56,973 nt of DNA from an uncultured Oscillospiraceae bacterium (lineage in GTDB: Bacteria > Bacillota_A > Clostridia > Oscillospirales > Oscillospiraceae). The notes beneath the pieces are model-generated. The model saw only the letters and a list, made by a program, of their open reading frames with translations. It was not told the origin of the DNA and did no database searches. Both the position numbers and the translations under genes were made by a program. Below are positions 8,370 to 16,849 of the stretch, one piece after another (within the stretch, counting starts at the first letter, position 1; every line of letters starts with the position of its first letter). The stretch covers positions 1-56,973 of the forward strand of contig CAJTTS010000015.1 in NCBI GenBank assembly GCA_910579155.1. The letters are read 5' to 3'.

Positions 8370-9278
8370 TCACTCCTCACTTTGCCGGCGAAGGCTGATG
8401 AAATAACCGACAGATACCACCAGCAGCACCAGCGTAAGCATGTAGCCGATGGTGGAGGCGTACCCGAGCTGGAACGAGTCGAAGGCCGTGGTGTAGAGGT
8501 ACTGCACCACCGACAGGCTAGACGAGCCCGGCCCGCCCTTGGTCAGGATATAGGGCTCGGTAAAGATCCGCGCCGAGTCGATGGTCAGGTTGATGAGGCT
8601 GAACAGCAGCACGGAGCGGATGGAGGGCAGGGTGATATTGACCATGCGCTGCAGCGCGTTGGCCCCGTCCATCACCGCCGCCTCATACAGGTTGGCGTCC
8701 ACGCTGAGGATGGCGGACATCACGATCAGCATATACCAGGGTGTGTTGCGCCAGATGGAGAGGATCATGACCGGCACCTTGGACAGCTCCATGCTGGTAA
8801 GCCAGGGAAGCGGCTCCAGCCCCAGGGAACTGAGCATCCCGTTAACCACGCCGATGTTTGTGTCGAACAGCATGCTGAAGATCAGTCCGGCCGCCGCCGT
8901 GGAGGTGATATAGGGCAGGATCTGGACGGTTTTGTGGAGCTTGCGCCCCTTTACCGCCCTGGTGCATAGCAACTGGCCCAGCAGCACCGACAGCGGCAGG
9001 ATGAAAATCAGGTTGGCCGCCAGATACCACATGGTGTTGACCATAGAGTCCCAGAACATCTGGTCGGTGAGAACGCGCTGGTAGTTTTTCAGCCCCACAA
9101 AGGTCTGCGGACCGATGCCGTTCCACTTGTAAAAGCTCAGCACCAGCGACCAGATCATGGGATAGAGCTGGAAAATCAGGAACAACAGATAGAATGGCGC
9201 GATAAAAAGGTAGGGATAGGCCAGGTTCCGCCTGCGCCCTTTGCGCGCGGGTCCCGGCGGAGCGCAATTTTGTTTCAT
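8370..9278 (-). CDS. Carbohydrate ABC transporter permease, MalF/UgpA-like
   Basis: 302 aa. A short basic N-terminus is followed by six membrane helices, with the EAA loop EAAVMDGANALQRMVNITLPS. ATG preceded by GGAGGACTTCGCC. Pairs with the MalG-like protein encoded immediately downstream to form the CUT1-type channel fed by the lipoprotein gene upstream. Confidence 0.93.
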   Translation of the reverse strand: MKQNCAPPGPARKGRRRNLAYPYLFIAPFYLLFLIFQLYPMIWSLVLSFYKWNGIGPQTFVGLKNYQRVLTDQMFWDSMVNTMWYLAANLIFILPLSVLLGQLLCTRAVKGRKLHKTVQILPYITSTAAAGLIFSMLFDTNIGVVNGMLSSLGLEPLPWLTSMELSKVPVMILSIWRNTPWYMLIVMSAILSVDANLYEAAVMDGANALQRMVNITLPSIRSVLLFSLINLTIDSARIFTEPYILTKGGPGSSSLSVVQYLYTTAFDSFQLGYASTIGYMLTLVLLVVSVGYFISLRRQSEE

Positions 9279-9390
9279 GGCGAAGTCCTCCAGCGGTGAG
9301 GTGGCGGCGGGAAGCGGGGGAGAGCCGCGCCCGCTCTTTCCAGGACGCCCCTCCGCAGAGTTCCGATCCGCGGAGGGGACCTGTCACAAA

Positions 9391-10788
9391 TCAGGAGAGC
9401 CCCAGCTTTTGCCGCAGCAGCGTGCCGATGTTGGAAATGGTGGTATCCATGTCCTGGGAGCCGGCCACATATTTCTCCAGCTCGGAAGAGATGATGCTGT
9501 CCGCCTCGGCGTCATTCTCGGTGACGGGGAGGTTGTCCGACTGGTTTTCATAGGACAGCGTCACCATCTGCTTGTAACTCTCGCCCCCGTAGTAGTCCGA
9601 CGGCTGGCTCCAGTAGGGGTCCGCCAGCAGGTCCTTGGTGATGGGGTGCTCGGTGGGAAGGCCCTCGGCGAGCATCTCATCCGACCAGGCGTTCCGGGCC
9701 TCGGTGTTGAGGTTGAAGTCCAGCATCATGTCCACGAACAGGTCGGTGTACGGGTCGTTCTCTTTGTTGATAACGCAGTACATGCCGATGGCCTGGGCGC
9801 CGGCGGTGCCCACATCCTCAAAGACGGGGGCGGGCATACTGCGCCAGACGCCGCTCATATCGGCCAGGTTGCTGCGCAGGTAGGAATCCCAGAAGGATTC
9901 TATATAGAACGTGGCGATCTTGCCCTCCCGGGCGGCCTCATATTGCGCGGGCTGGAAGGTGGCGGCATTGTAGAGCATCCCGCCCTCAAAAAGCTGGGCG
10001 AAGGTGTCGAAGGCCAGCCGGGTGCCGGGATCGGTGTCAAAGACCACGCTGTTCCCGTCATCGCTCCAAATTTTGCCGTTGGCCTGGGGCATGAGGCCGC
10101 GGCGGAACCAGTAGCGCCAGGTGTAGCTTCCCGGGTCTACATAGGACAGCCGGACCTCGCCGCCGCTCTTTTCCAACAGTTCCCGGCCCACTTCAACGTA
10201 TCCGTCCATGGTGGACATCCGAGCGGGATCAATGCCGTATTCCTCAAAAATATCGTTGTTGTAGAACAGCATTTTGGGCTGCAGCGCGTAAGGGATGCCG
10301 TAGATGCGCCCATTATAGGTGGCCTGGTCAAAGGCGCCGTCGATGAACTGGTCCAGATACGGCTCCACCTGGTCGGTGATATCCTTGAGCAGGCCGTTCT
10401 CCGCCAGCACCTGCATGCTCACCGGGAACGTGGAGATCGCGGTCGGCAGGTCGGCGGTGGAGCCCGCCGTCAGCGACATCATCACTTGCTGGCGAACCTC
10501 GGCCTCACCCGAATAGTTCACCATTTCCACCTCGACAGACTGCGCTCCGCTGTTCTCCCGCTTTGCGTAGCCATCAAAATAGCGGCGCATGTATTCCGGC
10601 ATGCCGTAGGTCCAGAAGGTCATCTTGCCCGCAGGGTATCCCTCGTCCGGGACCTTTTCCGACTGGCTGGGGGCGCTGGACGGGGCGGCTGGGGCTTTGC
10701 TCTCAGCGGGTGGTTTGTCCGCGCAGCCGTTTAAGAGCAGCGACATCACCAGGACGATGGTCAGGGCCAGTGCCGATGTTCGTTTCAT
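9391..10788 (-). CDS. Extracellular sugar-binding lipoprotein (SBP family 1)
   Basis: 465 aa. Signal peptide MKRTSALALTIVLVMSLLLN ends in a lipobox-like NGC with lipidated Cys near residue 22, followed by an Ala/Pro/Ser linker. The rest matches the periplasmic-binding fold of CUT1 sugar binding proteins (TFWTYGMPEYM near the mature start). ATG behind AAGGAGGAAATGAA. First gene of the leftward operon with a long 5' leader; divergent from an AraC regulator that probably controls it. The sugar is unknown. Confidence 0.93.
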   Translation of the reverse strand: MKRTSALALTIVLVMSLLLNGCADKPPAESKAPAAPSSAPSQSEKVPDEGYPAGKMTFWTYGMPEYMRRYFDGYAKRENSGAQSVEVEMVNYSGEAEVRQQVMMSLTAGSTADLPTAISTFPVSMQVLAENGLLKDITDQVEPYLDQFIDGAFDQATYNGRIYGIPYALQPKMLFYNNDIFEEYGIDPARMSTMDGYVEVGRELLEKSGGEVRLSYVDPGSYTWRYWFRRGLMPQANGKIWSDDGNSVVFDTDPGTRLAFDTFAQLFEGGMLYNAATFQPAQYEAAREGKIATFYIESFWDSYLRSNLADMSGVWRSMPAPVFEDVGTAGAQAIGMYCVINKENDPYTDLFVDMMLDFNLNTEARNAWSDEMLAEGLPTEHPITKDLLADPYWSQPSDYYGGESYKQMVTLSYENQSDNLPVTENDAEADSIISSELEKYVAGSQDMDTTISNIGTLLRQKLGLS

Positions 10789-10814
10789 TTCATTTCCTCC
10801 TTATAGTTTGTCTC

Positions 10815-10862
10815 CCGCGCCGCCGTCCCTCCGGTGCTCCCGGGGAGGGCACGACGGCGCAA
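10815..10862 (-). promoter_or_regulatory. Leader hairpin before the sugar-binding protein gene
   Basis: Imperfect GC-rich inverted repeat (GCGCCGCCGTCCCTCC opposite GGAGGGCACGACGGCGC) just upstream of the ribosome site. No T run follows, so it is more likely an mRNA leader structure than a terminator. Confidence 0.4.
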
Positions 10863-11045
10863 TGTGCGAATTCGACCAAAAGCCGAGCGAGAAGCAGAAT
10901 TTCCAGCTTTTGGCCCGTGACAACTTTGGGCCCCGCATCTCCGACAATTCGCCCCAAATTTCTCGTCGTTTATGCGTAATTTATGCCCAAAATCTCTGAA
11001 ATTATTGGGACAGATTTTTGCAAAGTCACCAAATTATGTGGGGGC

Positions 11046-11113
11046 TTGCTTTCTTGACGTGAATCCATTATAATGCTCATAGGACATATTTTGAACACGA
11101 AAAAGGACATATA
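11046..11113 (+). promoter_or_regulatory. araC-like gene promoter with direct repeats
   Basis: TTGCTT (11046-11051) lies 17 bp before TATAAT (11069-11074). Direct repeats AGGACATAT at 11081-11089 and 11105-11113, 24 bp apart, lie after the -10; the second also supplies the ribosome site. They could be half-sites for autoregulation. Confidence 0.6.
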
Positions 11114-11115
11114 AC

Positions 11116-12015
11116 ATGCAAAAGCAACCACACCTACAGTCTGAGCTCAGATTCTGCCGCCTGGACCTTCCCCCGGAGTTTCCCATCGCGCTGATGCCGG
11201 AGGACAAATGGTATTCCGCCCTTCCGGCCGGAGCGATGCTTCATTTTCACAATTGCCTTCAGGTGGGGTACTGCCAGGAGGGACAGGGCTATACCATCAT
11301 TGACGGGGTGCTCTACCCCTATGAAAAGGGCTCCGTTTCCATAATCCCCACTAAGGTGCCCCACTTCTGCACCAGCCACCACAATGTTGTGAGCCACTGG
11401 AAATGGCTTTACCTGGACCCCCTGGCCCTGCTCCCCCGCTCCGACCACGGGAAAGAAAAGGCCCTGCTGGCGATCCTGTACGGAAGAGATAAACTGCCCT
11501 ATACTATAAACTGGACGGACAGCCCCCAAATTATTCAAATCGTCCAAAGCATCATCCTGGAGCTGGAGGGGCAGGGGCAGGGGTATCACACGGCGGTGCG
11601 GGGGCTGGTGCAGGCGCTCTCGGCCATTTTGGTGCGCATGGCCTCCTCCGCCCCATCCAAGCCGGAGGGCAGGCTGTGCACAACACTTCAGCTTATCGCG
11701 CCCGCAGTGGAGTATATCACGCTGCATTACCCAGAGAGCATCACGGTGCCCCAGTTGGCTGAGCTGTGCCATATCAGCCCCACCCATCTCCGCCGCATGT
11801 TCCGGCAGATTATGGACTGCTCCCCACTGGAATACCTCCAGCTCACCCGGATGGAGGCCGCCTGCGCCCTGCTGATGCATACGGATATCTCCGTACTGGA
11901 GGTGGGCAGCCGGGCGGGCTTTGCCACCAGCACCTGCTTTACCAGGCAGTTCAAAAAGACCTTTGGCACCACCCCCGGCCAATGGAGGCTTCAGAGGGTG
12001 CGCCGCAGCGTATAA
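11116..12015 (+). CDS. AraC-family transcriptional regulator
   Basis: 299 aa. N-terminal cupin-like ligand domain (HFHNCLQVGYCQEG and IIPTKVPH segments) and C-terminal double helix-turn-helix, from about residue 195. The second recognition helix region includes EVGSRAGFATSTCFTRQF and KKTFGTTPGQWR. It is divergent from the sugar operon (327 bp between starts), so it most likely senses the imported sugar or a product and activates that operon. Confidence 0.93.
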   Translation: MQKQPHLQSELRFCRLDLPPEFPIALMPEDKWYSALPAGAMLHFHNCLQVGYCQEGQGYTIIDGVLYPYEKGSVSIIPTKVPHFCTSHHNVVSHWKWLYLDPLALLPRSDHGKEKALLAILYGRDKLPYTINWTDSPQIIQIVQSIILELEGQGQGYHTAVRGLVQALSAILVRMASSAPSKPEGRLCTTLQLIAPAVEYITLHYPESITVPQLAELCHISPTHLRRMFRQIMDCSPLEYLQLTRMEAACALLMHTDISVLEVGSRAGFATSTCFTRQFKKTFGTTPGQWRLQRVRRSV

Positions 12016-12019
12016 AATC

Positions 12020-12042
12020 CCCTTTGGCAGGGCCAAAGGGGG
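12020..12042. terminator. Hairpin after the AraC gene
   Basis: Perfect 10-bp inverted repeat CCCCTTTGGC / GCCAAAGGGG with a 3-nt loop. No T run follows on the plus strand, so termination there would be weak; on the minus strand it is followed by ATTTTA. Confidence 0.5.
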
Positions 12043-12203
12043 AAGAGGGTCGTATCTGCATCTTTTTCGGTTTGTTTCCGCACGCGCGGCCGCGCGGGAC
12101 GCTCTATAATGGAAACGGGCTTGCGAGGGGGCGTTCTCCGCTCCCCTTGACGTTGTGAGGCCGGGACGCGGCCTCACGAGCAAATACGGAAAGGGTGTAC
12201 AAC

Positions 12204-13478
12204 ATGGAACATCCATATCTTCTGATCCTGCGGCGGGAAAATGTGCCGGCGCTGGGATGCACGGAACCGGCCGCTGCCGCCCTGGCGGTGGCGAAGGCCA
12301 GGGAGGTTCTGGGCCGCTCTGTGGAGACGCTGCGGCTGTGGGCCAGCGGCAACGTGCTGAAAAACGCCATGGGCGTGGGGATTCCGGGCACCCGGCAGTA
12401 TGGCCTGCGGACAGCGGCGGCGCTGGCTCTGGCCGGCGGGCGTTCCCGGGACGGGCTGGAGGTGCTCCGGGACGTCACCGACGGACAAAGGGCGGCGGCC
12501 CAGCGGCTGCTTTGCTCCGGTGTGATTCAAATTGAACTGGACCCCCGGCCAGAACCGTTGTATATCCGGGCGGAATGTTATGGCGGCGGGGAATCGGCGG
12601 CGGCTGTGATCCTCCGAGAGCACAGCCGTTTTCACAGGGTCGAGCGCAACGGCGCATCAATCCTGGAGCCCCGGTCCTCCGGCGAGGAGACGGACTGCGG
12701 GCCGGAATGCGGCGCTTTGGAGCTGCCGGAGATCTGGAGATTCATTCAAAGCGTGCCCGCCGGGGCGTTGGCCTTTTTGGAACGCGGGATCGAAATGAAC
12801 CGGGCCGTCGCGGAAGAGGGGCTCCGACACCGGTATGGCCTTGGCGTGGGCCGGGCGTTGTACGCTAAGGCTGCCAAATCACAGGACCCCGCGGCGCTTT
12901 CCACCGCAAGGGCCGCAGCGGCCGCGGATGCCCGAATGGCGGGCTGCCCCCTTCCGGTTATGAGCACAGCCGGAAGCGGCAATCAGGGCATCGCCACCAT
13001 TCTGCCTGTGGTTTTTTATGCGGAGCAGCTTGGCGCGGAAACGGACCGGGTGCTGCACGCAGTGGCGCTGAGCCAGCTTGTGACGCTGTACGCCAAGCAG
13101 TATACCGGGCGGCTGTCCTGCCTGTGCGCCGCGGCCAACGCCGCGGCCATGGGCACGGCCTGCGCCGTAGTATACCTGCGCGGCGGCGGGGTTGACGCAG
13201 CGGAGCGCGCGATACAGAACGTGGCGGCGGACACTGCGGGAATCATCTGTGACGGGGCCAAGTCCGGCTGCGCCCTCAAGCTGGCTACCGGCCTGCGGTC
13301 CGCTTTTTTGGCGGCCGATTTGGCGATGGATGGGATTTGCGCGTCCGGCTTTGAGGGCATCGTGCACCAGGACGCAGGGGAGACCATTCGCGGCATCGGC
13401 AGACTGTGCAAGGAGGGCATGTGTTCCGCCGATCCTGTTATTTTGCGCATGATGCTGGAAAAGCAAGCCGCCCTGTAG
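12204..13478 (+). CDS. UPF0597 / L-cysteine desulfidase-like (L-serine dehydratase alpha-like) protein
   Basis: 424 aa. The ATG (MEHPYLLIL) is chosen over a GTG three codons earlier because AAGG sits 9 nt upstream of it. Conserved family features include ALGCTEPAAAALA with a likely cluster-ligand Cys, STAGSGNQGI and GIICDGAKSGCALK. Homologues (YhaM, CdsB, CyuA) are Fe-S enzymes that degrade cysteine or related compounds to pyruvate, ammonia and sulfide. Downstream of the AraC gene but separated by a hairpin, so probably a separate unit. Confidence 0.88.
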   Translation: MEHPYLLILRRENVPALGCTEPAAAALAVAKAREVLGRSVETLRLWASGNVLKNAMGVGIPGTRQYGLRTAAALALAGGRSRDGLEVLRDVTDGQRAAAQRLLCSGVIQIELDPRPEPLYIRAECYGGGESAAAVILREHSRFHRVERNGASILEPRSSGEETDCGPECGALELPEIWRFIQSVPAGALAFLERGIEMNRAVAEEGLRHRYGLGVGRALYAKAAKSQDPAALSTARAAAAADARMAGCPLPVMSTAGSGNQGIATILPVVFYAEQLGAETDRVLHAVALSQLVTLYAKQYTGRLSCLCAAANAAAMGTACAVVYLRGGGVDAAERAIQNVAADTAGIICDGAKSGCALKLATGLRSAFLAADLAMDGICASGFEGIVHQDAGETIRGIGRLCKEGMCSADPVILRMMLEKQAAL

Positions 13479-13605
13479 GCCTCTGTAAGAAAAATGACCT
13501 GGACTCGGCATTGTGGTTGACACGGGACGTTGGGGCCGGGGATTGTGTTGAATCCGTTTGGGGAATCGGTTTCAAGTGGAGCGGGTCGAGTCCAGGAATC
13601 AGCCT

Positions 13606-13752
13606 AAGGGGTTGAGTGCCAAAACGGTGCGCAATATCAGCCAGGTGATCTCCTCCGCCATGGATTTTGCCATCGACCAAATGCTGATTACCACCAATCC
13701 CACGAACGACTGTGCCCTCCCCAAACTGGAGCGCCGGGAGATGAAAACCATT
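13606..13752 (+). pseudogene. Second decayed tyrosine integrase (N-terminal-domain fragment)
   Basis: The frame reads KGLSAKTVRNISQVISSA and then IDQMLITTNPTNDCALPKL up to REMKT, the core-binding (SAM-like) domain of a Tn916/phage-type integrase. Directly after MKT it jumps into sequence homologous to the 3' flank of the first remnant (EHFPVW = the CATTTCCCCGTATGG motif). The whole catalytic domain has been deleted, and no intact start is seen. Confidence 0.82.
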
Positions 13753-13770
13753 TCTGAACATTTCCCCGTA

Positions 13771-13808
13771 TGGGTCAGCGCTTGGGTCAAAGCGCTGACC
13801 CATTTTTT
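13771..13808 (+). terminator. Terminator beside integrase remnant 2
   Basis: 12-bp perfect stem TGGGTCAGCGCT / AGCGCTGACCCA followed by TTTTTT. Homologous to the hairpin at 3057-3084. Confidence 0.85.
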
Positions 13809-13883
13809 GATTCGGATCATTTTTCAACAAAAGCAAATGAAAAGCCATGAAATCTTGCGATTTTTTGGGTTTGGCGGAAAAAT

Positions 13884-14043
13884 TTGTGTACAGTTCATTG
13901 CAACAACAACTGACCAAATAACCTCTTAATCACAAATGCTCTACAGAAACAGATGAAATATGAGCGACCTTTTCTCGATATTTCATCTGTTTCTGTGAGA
14001 AAATGACATTGTCAGTTGTTGTTGCTTTTTAACATTTACACAA
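13884..14043. repeat. 160-bp nested palindrome (MITE-like)
   Basis: Three concentric inverted repeats: TTGTGTA (13884-13890) with its complement at 14037-14043; GCAACAACAACTGAC (13900-13914) with a perfect complement at 14011-14025; and a perfect 19-bp arm at 13943-13961 with its complement at 13978-13996. AT-rich compared with its surroundings. No coding capacity. Confidence 0.7.
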
Positions 14044-14062
14044 CTTTGTCTGCCCTCTCCTT

Positions 14063-14171
14063 CTTTACGAAGAATGCCCCTCTTGGCGATAAGTTCCGCC
14101 CATTTGTTCAAATGTAGGCTTTTCCATGATGCTTCCCTCCGATGTCTTGAATATCCCTGCAATTCAATCAC
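14063..14171 (-). pseudogene. Fragment resembling an IS66-type accessory protein
   Basis: The minus-strand frame reads RREASWKSLHLNKWAELIAK, which resembles the N-terminus of small helper proteins of IS66-like elements. The similarity stops within about 30 residues and no ribosome site is seen. Called as a relic; the family assignment is from memory of the motif only. Confidence 0.4.
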
Positions 14172-14248
14172 TTTCGGCTGTCTGCAAATAGTAAGGGAGA
14201 GGTAACTTCCTTACGAAGTTTCTCCCAACCCGGCGGGCATTTTTGCCG

Positions 14249-14620
14249 TTACAGGTCTTGAATGCGGGTCTTTTTCACCTGCTGTACGGTTTTCCAGCGC
14301 TTGCACAGGCGGCACAGGCCATAGACCGCCAACAACAGCAGCGCGGGGATGTTTTCTACCAGGAATGCCACGGCCAGCGTTCCGCCCATGGCCGCCACCG
14401 AGGAGTAGCCGCTTACCTGGACCATCCAGACGATCGCCTGCACCACGCACCGCAGCAGCCACAGCCCCGGCAGCGCCAGACCCAGCCGCCCGTCCTTCTT
14501 CACCGCCAGAAAAATCTCCACCGCGACCGCTGCGGCCATCAACGCCAAAATCACGGGCATGTCCTGCATTTCCATGATAAACAGGTCCATGTCCTCCTCA
14601 AAGTGAAATCCCGTGTTCAT
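14249..14620 (-). CDS. Small membrane protein coupled to DUF2089 regulator
   Basis: 123 aa with a short acidic N-terminus and three likely membrane helices (VILALMAAAVAVEIFLAV, a Trp-rich middle helix, and AFLVENIPALLLLAVYGL), ending in a basic tail. ATG overlaps the regulator's TGA (ATGA), so the two are translationally coupled. No recognised family. The arrangement suggests a sensor or sequestering partner for the DNA-binding protein, by inference. Confidence 0.8.
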   Translation of the reverse strand: MNTGFHFEEDMDLFIMEMQDMPVILALMAAAVAVEIFLAVKKDGRLGLALPGLWLLRCVVQAIVWMVQVSGYSSVAAMGGTLAVAFLVENIPALLLLAVYGLCRLCKRWKTVQQVKKTRIQDL

Positions 14621-14913
14621 TGTCGCTCCTCCTTCGTCTTCCGGTACTCGCTGAGCAGTAGCTTGGCCGTGTCAAAGTCCAGTTTGTCGTCCACCGCCAG
14701 CCGCTTCACCAGCGCCACATAGGGGTCCGCCTCCGCCGTCTCAGCCAGTCGTATCTTTTGGATCAGCCGGTCCAGCCGCAGCCGCACCGTGGGATAGCTG
14801 ACGCCATACTGCGCCGCCATCTCTTTGAGCGAGCCGGAGACCAGAACGAACCGCTTGATGAACGCCGCGTCCTCGTCCTCCAGGCTCGCCATCCAGATGG
14901 GAACCATATCCAT
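14617..14913 (-). CDS. DUF2089 family helix-turn-helix protein
   Basis: 98 aa from the ATG (MDMVPIWM) preceded by AGGGGGCGCGGCC; a longer start six codons upstream is less likely. The core FIKRFVLVSGSLKEMAAQYG and then VSYPTVRLRLDRLIQKI is a helix-turn-helix with the spacing typical of DUF2089. Likely a transcriptional regulator of its own two-gene operon through the palindrome at 14925-14962. Confidence 0.85.
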   Translation of the reverse strand: MDMVPIWMASLEDEDAAFIKRFVLVSGSLKEMAAQYGVSYPTVRLRLDRLIQKIRLAETAEADPYVALVKRLAVDDKLDFDTAKLLLSEYRKTKEERQ

Positions 14914-14924
14914 GGCCGCGCCCC

Positions 14925-14966
14925 CTTTCATAAAATTAAATATAACATAAATTTTATGAAAGTCAA
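14925..14966 (-). promoter_or_regulatory. Promoter and 13-bp-arm operator of the DUF2089 operon
   Basis: On the minus strand TTGACT (14961-14966) lies 16 bp from TATATT (14939-14944). A perfect inverted repeat, CTTTCATAAAATT and its complement (14925-14937 and 14950-14962, 12-nt centre), covers everything from the -35 edge to the ribosome site. A repressor bound here would block transcription, so autoregulation is likely. Confidence 0.7.
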
Positions 14967-14990
14967 CTATTATTTTTATTTGAATAAAAA

Positions 14991-15026
14991 TAAAAAGCGC
15001 CGCCCTGCCGGTGCAGAGCGGCGCTT
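14991..15026 (-). terminator. Terminator of the ABC_sub_bind-type importer operon
   Basis: GC-rich stem AGCGCCGCCCTGC pairing with GCAGAGCGGCGCT (one mismatch), followed on the minus strand by TTTTTATTTTTATT. Confidence 0.9.
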
Positions 15027-15045
15027 CCTGTATTCAGTCTGAGCA

Positions 15046-15840
15046 TCAACTCAACAGCAGCTTGTCGTCCGCCTCGTCGGACCCGGTGGCCTGACCGAAC
15101 TTGGCCAGCAGGTCCTCCACGGTGAGCTTCTTCTTCTCCTCCCCGGAGATGTCCAGGGCGATGTTCCCCTCGTACATCATGATGAGCCGGTTGCCGTGGG
15201 CAATGGCGTCCTTCATATTGTGGGTAATCATCAGCGTGGTGAGGCGGTCCTTCTGCACAATGCGCTCGGTGGCGTCCAGCACCTTGGCCGCGGTCTTGGG
15301 GTCCAGGGCGGCGGTGTGCTCGTCCAGAAGCAGCAGGTCAGGCTTACGCAGCGCGGCCATGAGCAGGGTCAGCGCCTGTCGCTGGCCGCCGGACAGCAGC
15401 CCCACCTTGGAGGTGAGCCGGTCCTCCAGCCCCAGGTCCAAAATTTTCAGCATTTCCCGGTAGTGGTCCCGCTCGTCCCGGGTGATGCCGGGGCGCAAGG
15501 TGCGGACCCGCCCCCGGCGGGCGGCCAGGGCCATATTCTCCTCGATCTGCATGGTGGCGGCGGTGCCCATCATGGGATCCTGGAACACCCGGCCGATGTA
15601 TTTCGCCCGCTTGTGCTCCGGCAGCTTGGTCACATCCACCCCGCCGATGGAGATGCAGCCCTCGTCCACCGGCCAGACGCCCGCCACCGCGTTGAGCAGC
15701 GTGGACTTGCCCGCGCCGTTGCCGCCGATGACGGTAACGAAATCCCCGTCATTCAGGGTGAGGGACACTCCCCGCAGGGCGGTCTTTTCGTTCACCGTGC
15801 CGGGGTTGAAGGTCTTATAGATGTTCTTCACGTCAAGCAT
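15046..15840 (-). CDS. ABC importer ATP-binding protein (TrpZ/COG1101-like)
   Basis: 264 aa. Walker A GGNGAGKSTLLN, signature LLSGGQRQALTLLMA and Walker B LLLLDEHTAALDPK are all present; the EH in place of the common EP after the catalytic region (DEHTAALD) is characteristic of this ATPase subgroup. ATG behind AAGGAGGAGAGCGCCC, overlapping the permease 3' end by 8 bp. Energises the permease encoded upstream. Confidence 0.92.
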   Translation of the reverse strand: MLDVKNIYKTFNPGTVNEKTALRGVSLTLNDGDFVTVIGGNGAGKSTLLNAVAGVWPVDEGCISIGGVDVTKLPEHKRAKYIGRVFQDPMMGTAATMQIEENMALAARRGRVRTLRPGITRDERDHYREMLKILDLGLEDRLTSKVGLLSGGQRQALTLLMAALRKPDLLLLDEHTAALDPKTAAKVLDATERIVQKDRLTTLMITHNMKDAIAHGNRLIMMYEGNIALDISGEEKKKLTVEDLLAKFGQATGSDEADDKLLLS

Positions 15841-16792
15841 GGGCGCTCTCCTCCTTCTTCGCAGGTTTGACGGCCTTGGAGAAGTATCTGCCCTTCCAAT
15901 AGGGGATGGTGAGGAACACGGCCACCACCAGGGCGGTGAGCAGTTTCAGATCGGTAGTCTCCAGCCCCAGGCGGAGCACCAAGGTGATGACGCCGTAATA
16001 GATGATCGCGCCGATCACACAGGCCAGCAGCTTCAGAGCGAAGTTGCGGAACACCCCGCTGAGCAGCACCTCGCCGATGATGACGGCGGCCAGGCCGATG
16101 ACAATAGCGCCCCGGCCCATATCCACGGTGGCGCTGCCCTGATACTGGGCCAGCAGGGCCCCGGCCAGGGCCACCAGACCGTTGGACACCACCAGCCCCA
16201 GCACCTTGCTCACGTTCGTGTTGATGCCCTGGGCCCGGGCCATATTGCCGTTGGAGCCCGTGGCGCGCAGCGCGGACCCCTGCTCCGTGCCGAAGAACCA
16301 GTATAGCACGGCGATGACCACCACCACCAGCACCACCAGCAGCAGAATGGGATTTTCCGGCGTCAACTTCCGGATGTTCCGGGAGGACACCAGCAGATCG
16401 TGTCGGTCCACGCTGATGGCCAGGGAGTTCTTGGTCTTGGCGGATTCGTCCCCGATGGCCATGATGCGCAGGTTGATGGAGTACAGCGCCAACTGGGTGA
16501 GGATGCCGGACAGGATGGCGGGGATGCCGCACACGGTGTGGAACAGCCCCGTGGCAAGCCCCGCCAGCATTCCCGCCAGCAGCGCCGTCAGCATGGCCAG
16601 CCAGGGGTTGGCCCCCATGCTGATGAGCAGAGCGCACACCGCCCCGCCGGTGGCCAGGGAGCCATCCACGGTCAGGTCAGCCACGTCCAGGATACGGTAG
16701 GTGATGTACACCCCGATGGCCATGACGCCCCAGGCCAGCCCCTGCCCCACGGCGCCGGGCATTGAGTTCAAAAATGAGAGCAGGAAGTCCAT
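15833..16792 (-). CDS. ABC importer permease (BPD_transp_2, TrpY-like)
   Basis: 319 aa from the second ATG (MDFLLSFLNS), which has GGAGGA 6 nt upstream; the first ATG abuts the ribosome site. About eight to nine hydrophobic helices, beginning after GLAWGVMAIGVYITYRILDV, as in the COG4120 permeases paired with ABC_sub_bind lipoproteins. Together with its neighbours it forms a complete importer. Confidence 0.92.
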   Translation of the reverse strand: MDFLLSFLNSMPGAVGQGLAWGVMAIGVYITYRILDVADLTVDGSLATGGAVCALLISMGANPWLAMLTALLAGMLAGLATGLFHTVCGIPAILSGILTQLALYSINLRIMAIGDESAKTKNSLAISVDRHDLLVSSRNIRKLTPENPILLLVVLVVVVIAVLYWFFGTEQGSALRATGSNGNMARAQGINTNVSKVLGLVVSNGLVALAGALLAQYQGSATVDMGRGAIVIGLAAVIIGEVLLSGVFRNFALKLLACVIGAIIYYGVITLVLRLGLETTDLKLLTALVVAVFLTIPYWKGRYFSKAVKPAKKEESAHA

Positions 16793-16849
16793 ACTCATTC
16801 CTCCAATGTAGATGATGGCACGGCAAACGTATGGCGGCCGTTACGCCAA

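Noticed and set aside
5755..8406. Very long open frame on the plus strand opposite the sugar operon (883 codons)
   Set aside because: It runs antisense across three clear minus-strand genes, is rich in His/Gly/Val as expected from the complement of GC-rich coding DNA, and has no ribosome site or domain.
12105..12110. TATAAT as promoter of the UPF0597 gene
   Set aside because: No acceptable -35 is found at 16-18 bp; the upstream DNA is a GC palindrome. The real promoter remains undetermined.
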